From Acidobacteriota bacterium (GTDB lineage Bacteria > Acidobacteriota > Vicinamibacteria > Vicinamibacterales > CAVVIG01): 11,666 nt of DNA. Positions within the stretch are counted from its first letter, which is position 1, and each line of letters starts with the position of its first letter. The notes beneath the pieces were generated by a model. That model made no database searches, was not told the origin of the DNA, and saw only the letters and a program-made list of their open reading frames with translations. A program made the translations under genes and the position numbers. This document shows positions 1-6,435 of this stretch, piece after piece. Where the stretch lies: positions 1-11,666 of the forward strand of contig JACPZV010000517.1 in NCBI GenBank assembly GCA_016195295.1, read 5' to 3'.

Positions 1-1206
1 GCCGAGAGCCTCGTCTGCGTCGATCTGAAGACGGGACAACCCAAGTGGCATTTCCAGGTGGTGCATCATCCACTCTGGGACTTCGACCTTTCGTCCGCGC
101 CGATCCTGGCGGACATCAACGTCAATGGGCGGGCGATCAAAGCGGTGGCGATGCCGAGCAAGCAGGCGTTCCTCTATGTCTTCGATCGCGTCACCGGTCA
201 GCCGGTCTGGCCAATCGAGGAGCGGCCAGTCGCGAAGGGCGACGTCCCCGGTGAATGGTATTCGCCAACCCAGCTTGTCCCCACAAAGCCGCCGGCCTAC
301 TCGCGGCAGAACCTCACCGAAGATGAATTGATCGATTTCACGCCGGAGCTGCGCGCCCAGGCCATCAAGATTGCCTCGAAGTTCAAACTCGGAAAGCTCT
401 TTGACCCGCCGGTCCTCAGCAAGGCCGAGGGTCCGATCAAACTGCTGACGCTCGCGACCGCGCTCGGTGGGACAAACTGGCCCGGCGGTTCGTACGATCC
501 GGAGACGCACACGGTCTACGTGTCGGCGAATCAGCAGGTCGTGGGGCTCAGCGTCCTGCCGGTGACCGACAAGCGATTTTCAGATTCGGCGTATGTGGGA
601 GCAGATGTGCTCGCCGGCCTGCGGGATGTGGCAGGTGCGTCGGCCGATGGTCCACGTCTGCATGGCGGTCGCCTGCCCGACAAACCCGTCGCGCCGGGAA
701 ATCCGTCACCGCCGCCCGCGATGGGCGCCGGCTTTCTGGGCGCCCCCACGGTGCAGGGATTACCGATCAATAAGCCGCCCTATGGGACGATTGCCGCCAT
801 CAACCTCGATCGTGGCGAGATCGTGTGGCAGGTTCCGCACGGCGAGACACCTGATGGGATTCGGAACCACCCGCTGCTGAAAGGCCTGAAGATTCCCCGC
901 ACGGGGCAGTCGACGAGCGTCGGGACGGTCGTGACGAAGACGCTGCTCATTGCCGGCGAGCCGGCGATGACAACAACACCTCAGCATCCGCGCGGTGCCT
1001 TGCTTCGAGCGTACGACAAAGCGACGGGGAAAGACGCGGGTGCGGTCTACATGGAGGCGCCACAAACCGGGTCGCCCATGACGTACATGTGGAAGGGCAA
1101 GCAGTACATCGTGGTCGCAATCGGCGGGGGAAACATCGTCGGCGAGTACGTGGCGTTCAGCTTGCCTGAAAACGGACCGCGCAGAACGACGACGGCGGGG
1201 CAGTAG
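1..1206 (+). CDS. PQQ-dependent dehydrogenase, C-terminal part (5' end outside window)
   Basis: This is the C-terminal 401 residues of a quinoprotein dehydrogenase, open from the first base and ending at TAG 1204-1206, so the signal peptide and first propeller blades are not visible. Seen: beta-propeller blade repeats with tryptophans in TGQPKWHF, TGQPVWPI and RGEIVWQVPHG, and a VVHHPLWDFD segment. In related quinoproteins this region carries the Asp near PQQ that acts as the catalytic base. The C-terminal SPMTYMWKGKQYIVVAIGGG block is typical of the membrane-bound glucose/alcohol dehydrogenase branch. Family knowledge: such enzymes oxidise sugars or alcohols in the periplasm and pass electrons to a quinone or cytochrome. 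No CxxCH haem motif lies in the visible part. The gene ends 19 bases before the molybdenum hydroxylase, so co-transcription is likely. Substrate unknown. The family call is firm; glucose versus alcohol is open. Confidence 0.9.
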   Translation, partial: AESLVCVDLKTGQPKWHFQVVHHPLWDFDLSSAPILADINVNGRAIKAVAMPSKQAFLYVFDRVTGQPVWPIEERPVAKGDVPGEWYSPTQLVPTKPPAYSRQNLTEDELIDFTPELRAQAIKIASKFKLGKLFDPPVLSKAEGPIKLLTLATALGGTNWPGGSYDPETHTVYVSANQQVVGLSVLPVTDKRFSDSAYVGADVLAGLRDVAGASADGPRLHGGRLPDKPVAPGNPSPPPAMGAGFLGAPTVQGLPINKPPYGTIAAINLDRGEIVWQVPHGETPDGIRNHPLLKGLKIPRTGQSTSVGTVVTKTLLIAGEPAMTTTPQHPRGALLRAYDKATGKDAGAVYMEAPQTGSPMTYMWKGKQYIVVAIGGGNIVGEYVAFSLPENGPRRTTTAGQ

Positions 1207-1225
1207 TAGGGACTGGGGGGAGGCG

Positions 1226-1864
1226 ATGAGCAAGAAGCGGAAACAAGAAATTTCCCGTCGCGAGTTCCTGGAGGGCACCGGCGCTGCCGTCATCGTTGCG
1301 TCTGCAGCGCCCGCGCTCGCGGCGCAGGTGCCGGCTGCCAGCGCTGCAGCTTCCGAGTCGTCGACGGTTCCTCGGACGACGGTTCGCGTGATCGTCAATG
1401 GCACGCCTCGGCAAATCGAGATCGAAGATCGGTGGACGGTGGCGGAGCTGTTACGCGATCACCTGGGTCTGACGGGAACGAAGATCGGGTGCGACCGCGG
1501 CGAATGCGGCGCGTGCACGGTCCTTCTGGACGGCAAGCCGGCCTACGCCTGCAGCAATCTCGCGGCGTGGGCTGACGGACGAACGATCGACACGGTCGAA
1601 GGGCTTGCGCGGGGCGGGCAACTCAGCCCGCTGCAGCAAGCGTTCGTGGAGCATGACGCGCCGCAGTGCGGCTTTTGCACGTCCGGGCAGCTCATGACCG
1701 CCACGGCGCTCCTGGCCGGGACTCCGCACCCGACCCCCGCACAGGTTCGCGCCGCGCTGGCCGGAAACCTGTGCCGGTGCGCGAACTACAACCGCATCGT
1801 CGAGGCCGTCGTCGCGGCCGGAAGCACGACAGGACGCGCCACTCAGGCGGGAGGTGCGCAATGA
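1226..1864 (+). CDS. Molybdenum hydroxylase [2Fe-2S] subunit with Tat signal (xanthine dehydrogenase/PaoA-type)
   Basis: A 212-residue electron-transfer subunit of a xanthine-oxidase-family enzyme. It carries two [2Fe-2S] clusters that pass electrons from the Mo site to FAD. Seen: a Tat signal SRREFL at residues 10-15, followed by an Ala-rich hydrophobic stretch ending near LAAQ (34). Next is the plant-ferredoxin-type cluster with C89, C94, C97 and C109. The helical second domain has C148, C151, C183 and C185 (CGFC and CRC). All eight cysteines are present. The start at 1226 follows a G-rich Shine-Dalgarno tract (1215-1223). It is the only subunit with an export signal, so the folded heterotrimer is probably carried to the periplasm through it, as known for E. 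coli PaoABC. The stop overlaps the next gene's start (ATGA), implying translational coupling and fixed stoichiometry. Confidence 0.95.
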   Translation: MSKKRKQEISRREFLEGTGAAVIVASAAPALAAQVPAASAAASESSTVPRTTVRVIVNGTPRQIEIEDRWTVAELLRDHLGLTGTKIGCDRGECGACTVLLDGKPAYACSNLAAWADGRTIDTVEGLARGGQLSPLQQAFVEHDAPQCGFCTSGQLMTATALLAGTPHPTPAQVRAALAGNLCRCANYNRIVEAVVAAGSTTGRATQAGGAQ

Positions 1865-4041
1865 GTCAACAGCGCGGCGGTTCGTCATCGGCCCCGATCG
1901 CGCCGATGAAGGCCATCGGACACGCAACCCCGCGCATCGATGCGGTCGAGCGGGTCACCGGACAAGCGATCTACACGCGCGATGTGCAGCTGCCCGGGAT
2001 GCTGTACGCCCAGGTGTTACGGAGTCCTCACCCGCATGCGCGGATTCGGACGATTGACCTGTCAAAGGCGCGCGCGCTGCCGGGCGTCAAAGCGATCCTC
2101 ACGCATGAAAATTGTCAGGTGGTCTGGGGTGCGGGATCAATTTCTGGCGGTAGTCAGTACAACGACCAGATGAAGAAGATCACGAAGCACCGGCGGTATG
2201 CGTTCAACAACCCGGTGCGCTTTGTCGGCGATCCCGTGGCCGCGGTGGCCGCCGTCAATCGACATATCGCCGAGGACGCCATCCAGGTGATCACGGTCGA
2301 TTACGAGGTGTTGCCGTTCGTGTTGGAGCCAGAGGATGCGCTCAAGCCTGGTGCGCCCCAAATCTGGTCCGAGGGCAATGTGTCGCCCAACAACAAGAAT
2401 GAAATCGAGCCGATGACGCAGCGGCGAGGGAATATCGACGAGGGATTTCACCAGGCCGCTCAGGTGTTCGAGGGACGCTACACGACGGCGTTCTGCCACA
2501 ACGCCCAAATGGAGCCTCGTGCGTGCGTCGCAAGGTGGGAGGGCGACACGCTGACGGTGTACACGCCGACCGGGGGGATCTCGAACTGCCATCACGACAT
2601 CGCCCGGGATCTCGGGATGCCCGACGAGAAGGTGCGCGTGATTTGCCAGTACATGGGCGGGAACTTCGGGAACAAGAACCAGAACCAGGATGCGGATCTC
2701 ATCACGGCCATGCTGGCGAAGGAAGCCGGCGCGCCGGTGAAGTTGGAGCTGTCGCGCAAGGAAGATTTTATCGGCATGCACGGCCGGTGGCCGACCGTCC
2801 AGTACTACAAGGTCGGCGTCACTCGAGATGGCACCGTGACGGCGATCCAGATGCGCGCCTACAGCGGGATGGGCCCATATCGCAAGAACAGCGGCGGCAT
2901 CGCCGGGATCGAGCTGTACCAGTGCCCGAACATCGAGAGCCGCATTTATCCCGTGTACACGAACAAAACCGTGTCCGGCAACTACCGCGGCCCCGCGGAT
3001 CCGCAAGGCTACTACCCGATCCAGTCGATGATGGACGACATCGCGTACAAGCTCGGGATGGACCCGATCGAATTCATCCTGAAGAACATGGTGCGACAGC
3101 CGCCGAACGCGACGTTCACGAACTACACGCTCGACGAGTGTATCCGCCGCGGCGCCGAGCTGTTCGACTGGAAAAAACGGTGGAAGCCGCGTCCCGGATC
3201 CGACCCCGGGCCGATCAAACGCGGCGCCGGCGTGGCGTTCATGGCATTCCGATCCGGGGTCGGCATGAGCAGTGCCGTGATCCAAGTCGACGCGACACGC
3301 CGATATACGTTGTTCGTCGGCGTAACAGATGTCGGAGCCGGCGCCAAGACCACCATGGACATCATTGCCGCTGACGAACTGGGCGTGGCGGTGTCGGACG
3401 TGAAGGTGGTGTGGGGCGATACGGATCGCTGCCCGTACTCAGTCGGCGAATCGGGGAGCCGCACGACCATCATGACGGGCCGTGCGGTGATTGAGGCGGC
3501 GCGCGATCTGAAGCGACAAATCGCCGCGGAGGGATGGCCCACCGGGGACGCGGTGCTGACCGCCAGCGCCTCGCCGAATCCGAAGACGCCGGGCCAGGTG
3601 CGCAACTGTTTCGGCGCGAATTTCGTGGAAGTTGAAGTGGACGTCGAACTTGGCGACGTACGGGTTCTCAAATATCTGACGGTTCACGAATCGGGTCGCA
3701 TTATCAACCCGTTGACCGCCACCAGTCAGATCAAAGGTGGCGTGGGCATGGGACTCGGCATGGCGCTGCACGAGGACATGCTGTACGACCGCCGCACTGG
3801 GCGCCCGCTCGTGACCGGCTACTACTTCGACCGCGTGCCGACCCATCGCGACGTACCGGACATCGAGGTCACGTTCATTGAAACCGACGATGGGTATGGC
3901 CCGTACGGGGCAAAGAGCATCGGCGAGTCCGGCATGATTCAGACGCCGGCGGCCATTTCGAACGCGATCTTCAACGCCATCGGCCGGCGAATGACAGATC
4001 TCCCGATCACGCGCGACAAGATCCTCGGAGCGCTCGCATGA
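1861..4041 (+). CDS. Molybdenum hydroxylase large subunit (molybdopterin-binding, xanthine dehydrogenase family)
   Basis: A 726-residue catalytic subunit that would hydroxylate an aldehyde or N-heterocycle using water at a molybdenum-pterin site. Seen: the aldehyde-oxidase a/b hammerhead domain is at about 20-160. The Mo-cofactor domain then begins with MEP at 217-219 and GGNFGNK at 266-272, the glycine loop near the cofactor. VGAGAKTTMDIIAADELG lies at about 491-508. KSIGESG at 685-691 places E689 as the conserved catalytic Glu. Length fits stand-alone large subunits. The ATG at 1861 is chosen over in-frame upstream codons because GGGAGG (1849-1854) sits six bases before it and it overlaps the preceding stop. 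No signal peptide is present, so export would depend on the Tat-tagged Fe-S partner. The GAGAKT loop differs from the common GxGQ form, so substrate should not be inferred by analogy. Xanthine itself is not indicated. Confidence 0.95.
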   Translation: MSQQRGGSSSAPIAPMKAIGHATPRIDAVERVTGQAIYTRDVQLPGMLYAQVLRSPHPHARIRTIDLSKARALPGVKAILTHENCQVVWGAGSISGGSQYNDQMKKITKHRRYAFNNPVRFVGDPVAAVAAVNRHIAEDAIQVITVDYEVLPFVLEPEDALKPGAPQIWSEGNVSPNNKNEIEPMTQRRGNIDEGFHQAAQVFEGRYTTAFCHNAQMEPRACVARWEGDTLTVYTPTGGISNCHHDIARDLGMPDEKVRVICQYMGGNFGNKNQNQDADLITAMLAKEAGAPVKLELSRKEDFIGMHGRWPTVQYYKVGVTRDGTVTAIQMRAYSGMGPYRKNSGGIAGIELYQCPNIESRIYPVYTNKTVSGNYRGPADPQGYYPIQSMMDDIAYKLGMDPIEFILKNMVRQPPNATFTNYTLDECIRRGAELFDWKKRWKPRPGSDPGPIKRGAGVAFMAFRSGVGMSSAVIQVDATRRYTLFVGVTDVGAGAKTTMDIIAADELGVAVSDVKVVWGDTDRCPYSVGESGSRTTIMTGRAVIEAARDLKRQIAAEGWPTGDAVLTASASPNPKTPGQVRNCFGANFVEVEVDVELGDVRVLKYLTVHESGRIINPLTATSQIKGGVGMGLGMALHEDMLYDRRTGRPLVTGYYFDRVPTHRDVPDIEVTFIETDDGYGPYGAKSIGESGMIQTPAAISNAIFNAIGRRMTDLPITRDKILGALA

Positions 4042-5027
4042 AAACCTTTGCCAACGCCAACGCGCTCGATCTCCGCCACGCGGTGACGCTCGCGCAGCAG
4101 GCGCATCAGGACGGCCGGACCGCATCCTTTGCGGGTGGCGGCAGCGATCTGTTGGCGCTCGTCAAAGAGCGCATGGTCACGCCGGACGTCCTCGTCAACC
4201 TGAAGACAATCAAGGGCCTCAATCAGGTCACGTCGGGGAAAGGCGGTGCGACGATCGGCGGCCTGATCACCCTCGACGCGCTCGGCCGGCATGCGCTGGT
4301 TCGGCGTCAATGGCCGCTCTTGGCTCAGGCGGCGGAGAGCGTCGCCACGCCCCAGATCCGGAATGTGGCCACGCTCGCCGGCAACGTGTGCCAGCGTCCG
4401 TGGTGCTGGTACTTCCGCAACGGGTTTCCTTGCCTGAAGAATGGCGGCCGCACCTGTTTTTCGGTCACAGGCGAGAATCGGTTTCATGCGATTTTCGGCG
4501 GTGGTCCAAGCTACATCGTCCATCCGTCAGATGTTGCGCCCGCCCTCGTGGCCCTCGACGCCACGTTTCGCATCGTCGGGCCCGCGGGCGAGCGGGTCTT
4601 GCCAGCCGCTGAGTTCTTCATCTTGCCGCGACAGGATGCGGCGCGAGAAAACGTCCTCGCACACGACGAAGTGCTGGCCTCCGTTGAGGTCCCGGCACCC
4701 CGCCTGGGGATGCGCAGCACCTATCACAAGGTCCTCGATCGCGAGGCCTGGACGCACGCGGTGGTCAGCGCCGCCGTCGTGCTGGCGATCGACAACAACG
4801 TGTGCCACGACGCTCGGATCGTGCTCGGCGGGGTCGCGCCGGTTCCGTGGCGGGCGCACGACGCCGAGCGCGTGCTGGTCGGCCAGCGCATGACGCCGGA
4901 GCTCGCGGCGAAGGCGGGCGAAGTCGCCCTCGCAGGGGCCCGACCGCTCGAGAAGAACGCGTACAAAATTCCGCTGACCAAGTCGCTCGTGAAACGTGCC
5001 GTTCTGGCACTGAGCGCACTGGGTTGA
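4038..5027 (+). CDS. Molybdenum hydroxylase FAD-binding subunit with a cysteine-rich insert (PaoB/HcrB-like)
   Basis: A 329-residue medium subunit that takes electrons from the Fe-S subunit to FAD. Seen: the FAD-binding loop AGGGSDLL (about 32-39), the second nucleotide-contact region ATLAGN (112-117), HPSD, and a C-terminal CO-dehydrogenase-flavoprotein-like domain. Between them an insert holds C118, C123, C132 and C140 in the pattern QRPWCWYFR...FPC...TC. In E. coli PaoB and 4-hydroxybenzoyl-CoA reductase HcrB a cysteine-containing insert at this place binds an extra [4Fe-4S] cluster. A cluster here is therefore inferred. The start overlaps the previous stop (ATGA) and has GGAG at 4027-4030, seven bases upstream. 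No export signal is present. The gene order Fe-S, Mo, FAD differs from paoABC, where the FAD gene is second. No maturation factor of the XdhC/PaoD type is seen in the window, so it must lie elsewhere. Confidence 0.93.
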   Translation: MKTFANANALDLRHAVTLAQQAHQDGRTASFAGGGSDLLALVKERMVTPDVLVNLKTIKGLNQVTSGKGGATIGGLITLDALGRHALVRRQWPLLAQAAESVATPQIRNVATLAGNVCQRPWCWYFRNGFPCLKNGGRTCFSVTGENRFHAIFGGGPSYIVHPSDVAPALVALDATFRIVGPAGERVLPAAEFFILPRQDAARENVLAHDEVLASVEVPAPRLGMRSTYHKVLDREAWTHAVVSAAVVLAIDNNVCHDARIVLGGVAPVPWRAHDAERVLVGQRMTPELAAKAGEVALAGARPLEKNAYKIPLTKSLVKRAVLALSALG

Positions 5028-5028
5028 C

Positions 5029-5373
5029 ATGAACCGTCGCGATTTCCTGTTGTTGAGGATTGAGCAGCGCCGACGAGTCGCGGAACTCTCGTGCGAGCGG
5101 CTGTATATGCGGTACATGGATTCCCAGCTTCCCGTCAACCAATATGAAGAGCCAGTCGCCATCGAACCCGCGTTCGGCGAACCGGCACCGGTTTTCGACC
5201 AGCGCTCGATCCGCCAAGTGTTCGACGATCTCGATCATGAGTTGCGGCTGGTCGACGTGCTTCACGTGTTCGAGACTCGTTGGCTGACAGGCGGCGAATT
5301 GAGGGCCGAATTCGACCGTTTCGTGACGTCCTTTCGGGCTCACGGCGGACGAATTGAATTTCGGGACGCATGA
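5029..5373 (+). CDS. Small protein of unknown function at the end of the molybdenum hydroxylase genes
   Basis: A 114-residue protein I do not recognise. It starts one base after the FAD-subunit stop, with only a weak ribosome site, so it is probably translated by coupling. Seen: it opens with MNRRDFLLLR, which resembles a Tat motif. This is followed at once by a charged stretch (IEQRRR) instead of a hydrophobic helix, so it should stay in the cytoplasm. The middle (about 34-56) is Pro/Glu-rich and looks like a linker. The C-terminal part (57-114) alternates charged and hydrophobic residues and is likely helical, ending in a GGRIEF strand-like tail. There is a single cysteine (C22). Its tight linkage to the enzyme genes suggests a role in assembly, cofactor insertion or Tat proofreading, but that is inferred from position only. 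Codon use looks like its neighbours, so I take it as a real gene. Confidence 0.7.
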   Translation: MNRRDFLLLRIEQRRRVAELSCERLYMRYMDSQLPVNQYEEPVAIEPAFGEPAPVFDQRSIRQVFDDLDHELRLVDVLHVFETRWLTGGELRAEFDRFVTSFRAHGGRIEFRDA

Positions 5374-5408
5374 TGCTTCTGCCATTCACGGGACCAGATG
5401 AGCCTTCG

Positions 5409-5414
5409 AGGAGG
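5409..5414 (+). promoter_or_regulatory. Shine-Dalgarno site for the NHL-repeat gene
   Basis: A perfect AGGAGG lies six bases before ATG 5421. It decides the start of the downstream gene against an in-frame ATG at 5370, which overlaps the preceding stop but has no ribosome site and would put a non-signal extension before the signal peptide. Confidence 0.8.
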
Positions 5415-5420
5415 ATCGCC

Positions 5421-6416
5421 ATGTCGTACACGTCTCTTTCGAGACTGATCGCAATAGGCGTGACCGCTGCTGCCCTCGCGATGCCGGGGACGGCCACGTC
5501 GGCCTCCAATAAAGTGCCATATCACGAGGTGGCGTCTTGGGCGCCCATTCCGGTGCCGGCCGCCCCCGAGTGGGAGATGAATCGGATCGCGACGAACCTG
5601 AAGGGCGCGCGGATTTATGCCTCACGCCGCGCCGATCCACCAATTCTCGAGATCGATCCGGCATCCGGAAAGATCTTGAAGATGTGGGGCGAAGGCATGC
5701 TCGTGTGGCCGCACGGCCTTTACGTCGATCGGGACGGCTTTGTGTGGGCGACCGACGGCACGATCGGCAGTCCGCCGCAGTTGAAATTGAACCCGCGATC
5801 GGAACTGGCGCTGCGCGCGGAGCGAGGCCAGCAGGTTATCAAATTTACTCCGGACGGGCGTGTCGTGCTGACGATCGGGACCAAAGGCGTTGCCGGAAAC
5901 GGTTCCGACACGTTCAACGCGCCATCCGATGTGGTTGTCGCGCCCAACGGCGATGTGTTCGTTGCTGATGGTCACGGCGGCGACACCAATGGCCGGGTCG
6001 TGAAATTCTCCAGGGATGGGAAATTCATCAAAGCCTGGGGACGTCCCGGCGCTGGTCCAGGCGAGTTCAACGCGCCCCACGCGATCGCCATCGATTCGCG
6101 GGGACGCGTGTTAGTCGGCGATCGCTCGAACAATCGAATTCAGCTCTTCAATCAAGACGGGCAATTCCTCGAGGAGTGGAAGCAGTTCGGCGCGCCGAGC
6201 GGCATCGCCATCATGCCCGACGACACCATGTTCGTGACCAACGCCCGGCGAATCGTCGTTGGGAATGCCAGAGACGGGTCCGTGACCGGCTACATCGACG
6301 ACGTCCAGGCGGAGGGCATCACCGTCGATGGCCACGGAAACATGTACGCATCGGAAGTGTTCAAGCGTGCGCTCAAGAAATTTTCACGAGATGTGGTGCG
6401 AGATTCGACCAAGTGA
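5421..6416 (+). CDS. Secreted NHL-repeat beta-propeller, peptidyl-alpha-hydroxyglycine amidating lyase-like
   Basis: A 331-residue exported protein. Seen: an N-terminal signal (residues 1 to about 28, hydrophobic LIAIGVTAAALAM, Ala-rich exit), then NHL repeats of the type hxhDxxGxhhVxD at about 98-111, 167-183, 219-233, 258-273 and 297-310. WPHGLYVD (H98), NGRVVKF and APHAIAID followed by GDRSNNRIQLF (H220, R235) match, by memory of the family, the animal PAL segments holding two zinc ligands and an active-site Arg. The third zinc-His position appears to be Glu (E298, QAEGITVD), and the PAL tyrosine region reads ADGHGG (H185). A true lyase activity is therefore uncertain. It may be a metal-dependent lyase or hydrolase on a different substrate, or a binding propeller. 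It is followed 19 bases later by the receptor gene and shares the operon with a PHM-like monooxygenase. Confidence 0.88.
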   Translation: MSYTSLSRLIAIGVTAAALAMPGTATSASNKVPYHEVASWAPIPVPAAPEWEMNRIATNLKGARIYASRRADPPILEIDPASGKILKMWGEGMLVWPHGLYVDRDGFVWATDGTIGSPPQLKLNPRSELALRAERGQQVIKFTPDGRVVLTIGTKGVAGNGSDTFNAPSDVVVAPNGDVFVADGHGGDTNGRVVKFSRDGKFIKAWGRPGAGPGEFNAPHAIAIDSRGRVLVGDRSNNRIQLFNQDGQFLEEWKQFGAPSGIAIMPDDTMFVTNARRIVVGNARDGSVTGYIDDVQAEGITVDGHGNMYASEVFKRALKKFSRDVVRDSTK

Positions 6417-6435
6417 CACCATTCGGGGGGGAAGT

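Noticed and set aside
1666..1860. An in-frame extension that would start the molybdopterin subunit at 1666
   Set aside because: It lies wholly inside the Fe-S subunit gene, and its translation is Arg-rich with no resemblance to the family. ATG 1861 has GGGAGG six bases upstream and overlaps the previous stop.
2137..3285. Long minus-strand open frame of 382 codons
   Set aside because: It is antisense to the conserved molybdopterin subunit. Its product is His/Arg/Val-rich without domains, as expected from a codon-biased GC-rich gene read in reverse.
2523..3374. Plus-strand open frame of 283 codons in another phase inside the molybdopterin subunit
   Set aside because: The translation is very Arg/His-rich and has no family features. 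The overlapping frame carries the conserved motifs.
6328..6435. An in-frame extension of the TonB-dependent receptor start
   Set aside because: It overlaps the NHL gene and would bury the signal peptide 36 residues inside the protein. ATG 6436 gives a normal signal.
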